A stretch of DNA of 45,853 bases from Candidatus Coatesbacteria bacterium (GTDB lineage Bacteria > RBG-13-66-14), in the NCBI GenBank assembly GCA_014728225.1, contig WJLX01000059.1, positions 1-45,853 on the forward strand. The letters run 5' to 3'. Below the pieces are notes generated by a model. That model did not search any database. It saw only the letters and a program-made list of their open reading frames with translations, and was not told the origin of the DNA. This document shows, in pieces, positions 37,533 through 43,814 of this stretch (its first letter is position 1; each line of letters opens with the position of its first letter). The position numbers and the translations under genes are program-made.

Positions 37533-39029
37533 ATGCCCGAACTCAAACACTTCAAGAACTACATCGGCGGCAAGTGGGTCGAGTCCGCCACCGGCGAGCG
37601 CTACGAGAACCTCAACCCGGCCGACACCGACGACGTCGTGGCCACCCACTGCAAGTCCGACGCCCGCGACGTCGACGCCGCCGTGGCCGCCGCCGCCGAG
37701 GCTTTCAAGACCTGGCGCCTGGTCCCCGCTCCCGAGCGCGGCCTGCTGATCCACAAGGTCGTCGAGATCCTCAAGCGCCGCAAGGAGGAGATCTCGCAGA
37801 TGATGACCCGGGAGATGGGCAAGGTCATCGCCGAAACCCGGGGCGACACCCAGGAGGCCATCGACTGCGGGATGTACGCCGCCGGTGAGGGCCGCCGCCT
37901 GTTCGGCCGTCACACCCCCGTCGAGATGCCCGACAAATTCGGCATGGCCATCCGCCGGCCCGTCGGCGTCTGCGGCATGATCACCCCCTGGAATTTTCCG
38001 ATAGCAATTCCATCGTGGAAAATGTTTCCAGCTTTAATATGCGGCAACACCTGCGTCATCAAGCCCGCCACCCTGACCCCGGCCAGCGTGGGCAACTTCA
38101 TCGAGGCCTTCGAGGAGGCCGGTTTCCCGCCCGGCGTGGTCAATATGGTCACCGGCGGCGGCTCGACCGTCGGCCGCGCCATGGTCGACCATCCCGGTAT
38201 CAACCGCATCTCCTTCACCGGGTCCGTCGAGATCGGTAATCTCCTCGCCGGCCAGTGCGGCGCCAAAGGAAAACCCTTCTCCGCCGAGCTGGGCGGCAAG
38301 AACGCCCAGATCGTCATGCCCGACGCCGACATGGACCTGGCCCTCGACGGCGCGCTCTGGGGCGCCTTCGGCACCACCGGCCAGCGCTGCACCGCCACCA
38401 GCCGCCTGATCCTCCATAAGGACATCCACGACGAGTTCGTCGAGAAGCTCGTGGCCCGCGCCAAAGAGCTCAAGGTCGGCGACGGCCTCGACGAGTCCGT
38501 CGACATGGGCCCCGCCGTCAGCGAGGACCAGCTCAAGACCGACCTGCACTACGTCGACGTCGCCGCCAACGAGGACGGCGCCGAGCTGGTCCTCGGCGGC
38601 AAGCGCCTGACCGGCGGCGCCTACGACAAGGGCTACTTCATCGAGCCCACCATCTTCACCGGCGTCACCCCCGAGATGCGTCTGGCCCAGGAAGAGGTCT
38701 TCGGCCCCGTCCTGGCCGTGATCAAGTTCCGCGAGTTCGAGGAGGCCGTCGAGATCCTCAACAACACCGAGTTCGGCCTCTCCTCCTCGCTCTACACCCG
38801 CGACGTCAACCGCGCCTTCAAGGCCATCCGCGACATCGAGGCCGGCATCACCTACATCAACGGCCCGACCATCGGCGCCGAGGTGCATCTGCCCTTCGGC
38901 GGCGTCAAGGGCACCGGCAACGGCCACCGCGAGGCCGCCTGGACCGTGCTGGACTTCTACAGCGAGTGGAAGACCGTCTACGTCGACTACTCGGGCAAGC
39001 TCCAACGCGCCCAGATCGATAACAAGTAG
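37533..39029 (+). CDS. NAD(P)-dependent aldehyde dehydrogenase
   Basis: The product is 498 residues of the ALDH superfamily with AGGAG before ATG 37533. It has the cofactor/substrate segment TPWNFPIAIPSWKMFPAL, the FTGSVEIG coenzyme loop, the catalytic general base in SAELGGKNAQIV, the nucleophile in GQRCTATSR and EEVFGPVLAVIKF. The C-terminus is complete. The subfamily resembles semialdehyde dehydrogenases of sugar-acid or amino-acid breakdown, but the substrate cannot be assigned. Codons for TPWNFPIAIPSWKMFPALICG (37985-38044) are strikingly AT-rich compared with the rest. Confidence 0.93.
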   Translation: MPELKHFKNYIGGKWVESATGERYENLNPADTDDVVATHCKSDARDVDAAVAAAAEAFKTWRLVPAPERGLLIHKVVEILKRRKEEISQMMTREMGKVIAETRGDTQEAIDCGMYAAGEGRRLFGRHTPVEMPDKFGMAIRRPVGVCGMITPWNFPIAIPSWKMFPALICGNTCVIKPATLTPASVGNFIEAFEEAGFPPGVVNMVTGGGSTVGRAMVDHPGINRISFTGSVEIGNLLAGQCGAKGKPFSAELGGKNAQIVMPDADMDLALDGALWGAFGTTGQRCTATSRLILHKDIHDEFVEKLVARAKELKVGDGLDESVDMGPAVSEDQLKTDLHYVDVAANEDGAELVLGGKRLTGGAYDKGYFIEPTIFTGVTPEMRLAQEEVFGPVLAVIKFREFEEAVEILNNTEFGLSSSLYTRDVNRAFKAIRDIEAGITYINGPTIGAEVHLPFGGVKGTGNGHREAAWTVLDFYSEWKTVYVDYSGKLQRAQIDNK

Positions 39030-39052
39030 ATAAAGTAACCCCCATCATATCC

Positions 39053-39108
39053 TCGCCCTCTCCCCTCTGGGAGGAGCCAGCCCACGGGCCGGGGTGAAGG
39101 GGGAACGG
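39053..39108. repeat. Intergenic CTCTCCC...GGGGTGA-type repeat
   Basis: The stretch CTCTCCCCTCTGGGAGGAG...CCACGGGCCGGGGTGAAGGG resembles a class of intergenic sequence seen across many unrelated bacterial genomes. It can fold through CTCCC/GGGAG pairing. It lies about 35 bases after the aldehyde dehydrogenase gene. Only one copy is in this window. Confidence 0.45.
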
Positions 39109-39135
39109 GGTAAGGTAGACGGTCTCCCAACGTTA

Positions 39136-39164
39136 ACAAGGCGGGGCTCCATGCCCCGCCTTGT
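39136..39164 (+). terminator. Terminator at the edge of the AT-rich island
   Basis: ACAAGGCGGGGC (39136-39147) pairs perfectly with 39153-39164. It is followed by GTAAAAAAG and could serve transcripts from either side. Confidence 0.7.
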
Positions 39165-39251
39165 GTAAAAAAGAAGGGCGGAGTTTTATACCCCTCCCAC
39201 CTAACAGATGTAGTTTCAATAGTTATCAACAATGACAGTATAAATAGCTAA

Positions 39252-40588
39252 TTAATTTTCAGCATAATTAGGCATCAAATCGTCTATTATATTTTTGAGT
39301 TGTTTATATCTTTCTTTTTGGTTACATTTATTTATAGGTATTTTAAATTTTCCATACTTTGAGTATACTTCAGCTGGACACCCCCCCCTTTGCAATATTT
39401 AATATATTCACATTTTTGACAATCATATGAATTATCAACTACATCAAAGTTGTACTTATTGCGTTTATTTAGTATATCTTTGAGAGATTCTTGCGGATAT
39501 TTTCCTAAAACAAATGAAACATTAGATGATGTATTTGCAAGATCGCATTTACCAAAAAACCCCTTGCAAAAGGATATTTCACCATTAGGTGATACTGCAA
39601 TACCATTTGATATTCTTGAGCAAGCGTTGAACGAGTACCCCTCTTCTTCTAATTTGATATTACGTATTATTGTTGATATATAGTTGTTATAATTAATTGA
39701 TTTTGCATATTTGACTGCCAATTTATAGCAGATCATATCAAGTTTATTGCTATCTATTGTTGGGGCCATCAGCTTAGCATATAAAGCGCGACCAGCTTGT
39801 ACTAATGCACCTGAAGAAAACGCGCTTGCGCCACATTTTATTGCACAATTAATTGTATCTTCCAGATAGTAATAATTATCATTTGTAAGCACCATTGCCA
39901 TGCCAAAGTTAATATTACTCTTTTTTAACGATTCTACCCCTCTAAGCATAGAATAAAAAGTATTAGCTCCACGTATATGCTCGTGTTGTTCTTTATTATG
40001 ACCATCTAATGATACTTGAGCATAAATAACATTACACTGTGACATATATTTAGCAATACTATCATTGATAAGACATGCATTAGTAAGTATTTTTACAATA
40101 AAACCTTTATTATATATATATTTAAGTAGTTTATAAAAATATGGCTTTATTAGTGGCTCGCCACCACTAAATACAATTATTTTAAAATGATTATCAAATA
40201 ACTCATCTACTAAATTTTTACATTCTTCATATGTTAATTCATTATCTAATGAATTACCTGCATTTACCATGCAATGTTTGCAGTTTAGGTTGCATTCATA
40301 TGTTATATCCCACTCAACAGTCCAGTTGTTATAACCATCATGTTCTTTCATAAATCGTAAATGTTTAAGTTCGTGTATAAAATTATAGATATCATTTAGT
40401 TCAATATTATTGTTTTTGCTCAACTTACTTATAATATTATTAATATTATATCCTGCAAAAAGCATATTCGCTATAATGTAACCTTGATGATTTAACTCAA
40501 CTCGCATACCAATATTCAAATTAGTTATATAATAGCGTCCATTGTTTTCGTTAATTATAACAGATGGGCATAATAAGTTATTATTCAT
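39252..40588 (-). CDS. Radical SAM/SPASM RiPP maturase with RRE-like N-terminus, frameshifted
   Basis: The N-terminal about 80 residues have the PqqD-like pattern of a RiPP recognition element (GYIIANMLFAGYNINNIISKL...IHELKHLRFM). The radical SAM domain follows with CNLNCKHC (Cys99, 103, 106), FSGGEPL and QVSLDGHNKE. The SPASM region has Cys323, 341 and 348, then CQKCEYIKYCKGG (390-401). At 39381-39388 a run of eight G (minus strand) puts the gene out of frame, ending it as 418 residues at 39332. Removing two G or adding one restores GGCPAEVYSKYGKF and an open frame to a stop at 39252. The gene is about 27% GC against the surrounding roughly 68%. It lies 14 bases after the precursor gene and lacks its own ribosome-binding site, so coupling is likely. 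Confidence 0.9.
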
Positions 40589-40602
40589 ATCAATATATCA
40601 GT

Positions 40603-40698
40603 TTAAGCGCCGAGGACGCATATCCTTGCACAACGATGGACAATTTCAATCACTCCGATAACCTTAGGTTTTTCGTTCTCATCTGCGGGCTTTCTCAT
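40603..40698 (-). CDS. Putative RiPP precursor peptide (31 aa)
   Basis: ATG 40698 is preceded by GGAGG with five-base spacing, the best ribosome-binding site in the island. The frame gives 31 residues. A charged leader (MRKPADENEKPK) leads into a hydrophobic segment (VIGVIEIV), and the end, HRCARICVLGA, has two cysteines spaced C-x3-C. Immediate adjacency to a radical SAM/SPASM enzyme with an RRE-like domain is the usual layout for sactipeptide- or ranthipeptide-like peptides whose cysteines become thioethers. I know no described precursor with this sequence. That it is a precursor is inference; that it is translated is likely. Confidence 0.75.
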   Translation of the reverse strand: MRKPADENEKPKVIGVIEIVHRCARICVLGA

Positions 40699-40745
40699 CT
40701 TAACCTCCGGTAGTTAGGTTGTGTAACATAAGGCGATTTAAACGT

Positions 40746-40776
40746 ATTATATGATGATTGTCTACAGACTATAGTC
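40746..40776 (-). promoter_or_regulatory. Promoter and operator-like palindromes of the RiPP locus
   Basis: On the minus strand a perfect TATAAT box lies at 40746-40751, about 48 bases before the precursor ATG. No good -35 box is present. Just upstream are two overlapping palindromes, GTCTACAGAC (40760-40769) and GACTATAGTC (40767-40776), sharing GAC, in the position an activator or repressor would bind. Confidence 0.5.
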
Positions 40777-40868
40777 ACCTTTTTTTTAAATTGCTATCCC
40801 CCCCCCTTGCCACATCGCCGCTCTCGGGTTATTATTATCGTGAGGCTTCAACCTACGGGAGGGTGGCG

Positions 40869-41111
40869 ATGGACCCCCACGAATACTACTACGTCGAAGT
40901 CAAGATGAAGGACGGCGAGGTCTGCCGGGCCATGGCCATCGGCGACACGGCGGCCTGGATCTGCCCCTACTGCCACCAACTGATGATGGGCCGGCTCTCC
41001 CCGGACCCCAAGCAGCGCCCCACCAGGGCGCAGAAGTGCTGCTCGCGCCGCTACCTGATCCACGGCGCCCCGGGCAACGGCGATCACATCCGCTCCATCG
41101 AGGAATTCTAA
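40869..41111 (+). CDS. Small Cys-rich (zinc-type) protein, unknown
   Basis: The product is 80 residues from ATG 40869 with GGGAGGGTGG upstream. It has an acidic/aromatic start (MDPHEYYYVEVKMKDGEVCRAM), the CPYCHQLM knuckle, and a later CCSRR pair that could complete a zinc site. High third-position GC shows it belongs to the host genome, not the AT-rich island. I do not recognise the family. A GC hairpin terminator follows. Confidence 0.7.
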   Translation: MDPHEYYYVEVKMKDGEVCRAMAIGDTAAWICPYCHQLMMGRLSPDPKQRPTRAQKCCSRRYLIHGAPGNGDHIRSIEEF

Positions 41112-41206
41112 CTACCACTTGATGCCCGGTTGCGTTCAAGCCGGACTGCCAACCGGCTTCCACCCCACCCGGTCACTGTGTCGACACACCATCGCCCAAC
41201 AAGTCG

Positions 41207-41227
41207 ACGGGGCCGTAACGGCCCCGT
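41207..41227 (+). terminator. Terminator-like hairpin
   Basis: ACGGGGCC pairs with GGCCCCGT around GTAAC; TTGCCTGTTGT follows. It lies about 95 bases after the small Cys-rich gene. Confidence 0.65.
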
Positions 41228-41285
41228 TGCCTGTTGTCTCCGGCTCGGGTAAGATTGCCTCGACAACCTACGCGGGAGTGAAACG

Positions 41286-41930
41286 GTGCGGCGGAGCCTT
41301 GTGCTGATCCTGATAGTCTGCGCGGCGGCGGCGGCCCAACTCGATACGGGCAGCCTCCACCTGCGCCTGCTGAGCCCCCTCGGCGACCCCTACGGCGACG
41401 AGGGCGACGTCATCGACCGCGGAGCGCAGTTCGGCTTCCACGCGGGCTACGACTTCGAGCTGTTATCCGGCTTCTACCTCGGTCCGCGTATCGGCGGGCT
41501 GTTCTACCGCGACGGCCGCACGGAGGATTCCGCCGGCTTCAGCTACCACTCCGACCTGGACTGGGTCGAGCTGATCTTCGGCGGCGGACTGCGCTACCAG
41601 ATATACACCGGCGGCGACCTCGAACCCTGGTTCGGTGTCGACGTCGGTCTCGGCTGGGCCAACCTCAACGCGACGCTAACCGTTAACACCGGCGGTCTCG
41701 AAAGCAGTTACGAGGACAGCGGCCAGGGGACCGGACTGGCCGTCGAGCTCCGCGGCGGGGTTTGCTACTGGCTCAGCCGGGGTCTCGGCCTCAGCCTGGC
41801 GGCGGAGTACCACCTCAACACCGTCAAGGAGCTGAGCTGGGAGGACGAGGACGGCGAGGTCCAGACCGGCGACCTCGAGGACAACCTCAACGCCCTGGGC
41901 CTCGGCTTCGGGGTCTTCTACCAGTTCTAA
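41286..41930 (+). CDS. Outer-membrane beta-barrel-like protein
   Basis: The product is 214 residues from GTG 41286, with GGGAG seven bases upstream and a short signal peptide (RRSLVLILIVCAAAAAQ). The mature part alternates polar and hydrophobic residues in strands with Gly and aromatic residues (FGFHAGYDFELLSGFYLGPRIGG, IFGGGLRYQIY, WFGVDVGLGWANL, GLGLSLAAEYHLNTV). It ends with an aromatic terminal residue (LGFGVFYQF), as recognised by the BAM machinery. It resembles OmpA/opacity-type eight-strand barrels. Function unknown. Confidence 0.85.
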   Translation: MRRSLVLILIVCAAAAAQLDTGSLHLRLLSPLGDPYGDEGDVIDRGAQFGFHAGYDFELLSGFYLGPRIGGLFYRDGRTEDSAGFSYHSDLDWVELIFGGGLRYQIYTGGDLEPWFGVDVGLGWANLNATLTVNTGGLESSYEDSGQGTGLAVELRGGVCYWLSRGLGLSLAAEYHLNTVKELSWEDEDGEVQTGDLEDNLNALGLGFGVFYQF

Positions 41931-42076
41931 CTCGGAACACTGTCGGCTCGCGGCGGGCTGACAGCAGCGCTATCGAGCTAACCCCCTGAAGCTGAGAACC
42001 CCCCCCGGCGTTCAATAGGTCAACGACACAGGCCCGGATTGGGGATGGGACCGGCGGGTGGCTGAACGGTGAAGAA

Positions 42077-42107
42077 AACGGGCGGTTCCCGGCTGGAACC
42101 GCCCGTT
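42077..42107 (-). terminator. Distal terminator of the tRNA transcript
   Basis: AACGGGCGGTTCC (42077-42089) pairs perfectly with 42095-42107. On the minus strand the stem is followed by TTTTCTTC, giving a rho-independent terminator. Confidence 0.75.
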
Positions 42108-42168
42108 GCGCAGGTGAGGGGTCGGGATCCGACTCGACCCCCACGGTCAGTCGAGGCAATCGTAAAAC

Positions 42169-42192
42169 GGGTGGTCCCGGCCGGGACCACCC
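42169..42192 (-). terminator. Proximal hairpin behind tRNA-Met
   Basis: A perfect 24-base palindrome (GGGTGGTCCCGG with its complement) is followed on the minus strand by GTTTTACG. It starts 41 bases after the tRNA, ahead of the second terminator. Confidence 0.65.
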
Positions 42193-42232
42193 ATGGTCTC
42201 GAGAATGGAGGGGACCCAAATCCAGGCCCCCG

Positions 42233-42309
42233 TGGTGGCGGAGAAGGGACTCGAACCCTTGACGCCACGGATATGAGCCGTGTGCTCTGACCGACTGAGC
42301 TACTCCGCC
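42233..42309 (-). tRNA. tRNA-Met (CAT)
   Basis: The minus strand folds as a standard 77-base tRNA including encoded CCA (42233-42235). The acceptor stem is GGCGGAG with CTCCGCC and the discriminator is A. The D-loop has the AGCTCAGTCGG form. The anticodon loop CTCATAT sits on a CACGG/CCGTG stem, and the T arm contains GGTTCGAGTCC. The fully paired first base pair argues against initiator tRNA; elongator Met is likeliest, and Ile2 (lysidine-modified CAT) cannot be excluded. Confidence 0.95.
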
Positions 42310-42375
42310 GTACTCCGATCGCCGCAGGATTGCCGCGGAGGGGTATTATAGGCCACCGGCGGAGGGTTTGGCAAG

Positions 42376-42825
42376 CTAGTAGCCGTAGAAGTAGCCGAAA
42401 TCGCCCATGGCGTTGTTGATGGTGTTCATGCAGTCCATGTGTTTCTGCATCATCAACCCGTTCATCGCCTCGTCGTACTCGGAACCGCCGCCGCCCTCGG
42501 CGTAAGCCTCGCCTTCGGTGTAGCCCGTACCCGAGGTGCCGCCGTCATCGATATAGCTCATGTAGATAAACTCGTCGTAGGCCGGTTCGTAGTAGTAGTA
42601 GCAACTGTCCGAGATCTCGAAGGCGAACAGGGCGTTTTTGTAGGGTTCGTACATGTAGACGACGCCGTACTCGTCCATGGCGTAGTACATCTGCGAGGCG
42701 TCGTCCCAGTACCACTCGTCTTCCTGGGCCGACACAGCGCCGGCCGACAACATCAGGAACAGCAGCGCTGATAGAGCAATTGGTATCCGCAGAAGTCTCC
42801 TCCAGGTTAGGGATTGGGTGAACAT
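42376..42825 (-). CDS. Small secreted Tyr/acid-rich protein
   Basis: The product is 149 residues. A basic N-terminus and hydrophobic core (PIALSALLFLMLSAGAVSAQ) form a signal peptide. The mature part is rich in Tyr, Asp, Glu and Gly (WYWDDASQMYYAMDEYGVVYMYEP, CYYYYEPAYDEF) and ends GDFGYFYGY with two cysteines in between. I recognise no family; such composition suggests a structural or surface-coat role. The start is uncertain: ATG 42825 lacks a ribosome-binding site, while GGAGGAG occurs inside the frame without a well-placed start. The inverted repeat AATTAGG/CCTAATT (42830-42851) just upstream may be regulatory. Confidence 0.75.
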   Translation of the reverse strand: MFTQSLTWRRLLRIPIALSALLFLMLSAGAVSAQEDEWYWDDASQMYYAMDEYGVVYMYEPYKNALFAFEISDSCYYYYEPAYDEFIYMSYIDDGGTSGTGYTEGEAYAEGGGGSEYDEAMNGLMMQKHMDCMNTINNAMGDFGYFYGY

Positions 42826-42849
42826 ATTAAATTAGGGATTATCACCTAA

Positions 42850-43340
42850 TTATGAACAAGCGCGAAGTATGGTCCTGAGAATGTATAGTGTGCTTTCGGC
42901 GTCTCGATGGATGAAGCTGAACGACCTTTCAGGGATCAAGAGTCCGAAGCTGTGCTTGAAGCCGTCGTGGCAGGCTTTTCGGCGGCGATGCGCTCGCGGA
43001 TTAGCTTCTAGTAGCGATATGCCGTATTGCGCCGGCTGCCCAAATCCCCGGCGGCTCGGACGGTCGGGACGCCGAGCCGGAACAGACGGGCTGTCTCGCC
43101 GCGTTTTGCCGGCGGCGGCGCTTTGCGACGTTCCTGGGGACGACGCTTGAACAGCTTGCCGCGACACTCGCCTTTTTAACGTCCGTCGGCGCAGCGTTAG
43201 TGATGGCGGTAATTGCAGCTGGAACAGCTGGCGTGCCGGTACTCCGACCCGCACTTCCCCGCCACATTGCCCCCCGCGTCGGTGGCGAGCTGACAGACCC
43301 GTTCACGCCGCTGGAAGTATCCAACTGCAACAGCTGATGT
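42850..43340 (-). pseudogene. Decayed transposase-like remnant (IS1595-like)
   Basis: In one minus-strand frame, broken by several stops, I read a Cys-rich zinc-ribbon-like stretch (KCGSEYRHASCSSC). A helix-turn-helix-like stretch follows (LFRLGVPTVRAAGDLGSRRNTAYRY, then a stop, then KLIRERIAAE). In another frame comes FKHSFGLLIPERSFSFIHRDAESTLY. This order resembles the N-terminal zinc finger and HTH and the VFGLL strand of IS1595-type transposases with the catalytic core deleted. No terminal inverted repeats are evident. The family is a tentative inference. Confidence 0.4.
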
Positions 43341-43402
43341 TCAGCTTCTGTGATGATCCCTTAAAATATTGCCCGTCTCACCGGCGGCGACCAGCGGGAT
43401 TG

Positions 43403-43432
43403 AAAAAAACGGGGAACCCGCGTGGGCTCCCC
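43403..43432 (-). terminator. Rho-independent terminator of the small basic gene
   Basis: CGGGGAACCC pairs with GGGCTCCCCG with one mismatch. On the minus strand seven T follow (A-run 43403-43409). It lies about 23 bases after the stop at 43455. Confidence 0.75.
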
Positions 43433-43454
43433 GGGAGGCGGTGTTCCAGTCGGG

Positions 43455-43634
43455 TCAGCTTTCGCGGTATCCCCGGCCTTCGGAATGCTTGTAGCCGCCC
43501 GGACTGCGGCCGTGGCGCGCCGTGATCATCGCCCGGCTGTGCAGCCTGGCCTGTCGATCGAGGGCGTGGTTGATGATCTGGCGCAGACTCCGGGCCTGCT
43601 CTTCCGCGTTCTTGCCTCCCTTGGGCCGGGTCAT
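43455..43634 (-). CDS. Small basic protein, unknown
   Basis: ATG 43634 is preceded by AGGAGGAG, and the frame encodes 59 residues ending in TGA at 43455. The sequence is basic and hydrophilic (MTRPKGGKNAEEQARSLRQI near the start, then ALDRQARLHSRAMITARHGR) with a Gly-rich end (GGYKHSEGRGYRES). A strong ribosome-binding site and a terminator downstream make it a real gene. Helical first half; no known family. It may bind nucleic acid, which is inference from charge. Confidence 0.7.
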   Translation of the reverse strand: MTRPKGGKNAEEQARSLRQIINHALDRQARLHSRAMITARHGRSPGGYKHSEGRGYRES

Positions 43635-43814
43635 GGGCTCCTCCTGATGGCGGTTCTTCGTACTGGTGAATGAGTCCGTCGCCGGGTGTGCTATTGGTCA
43701 CGTCAGCAAGGCTGTCTGGCCCCCTGGACGTGTGTCATCACCCAGCGTATACTACATATAACAAAACGGCAGTGATTGCAAGACAAGCAAAAAGCGGGCC
43801 AAGCGGGAGGATTC

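Noticed and set aside
39450-39683. 77-codon plus-strand frame in the AT-rich island
   Set aside because: It is antisense to the radical SAM gene, without a ribosome-binding site; the minus strand encodes clear SPASM motifs.
42869-43150. 93-codon plus-strand frame (42869-43150) as a gene
   Set aside because: No ribosome-binding site; the minus strand shows better, though broken, similarity to a transposase.
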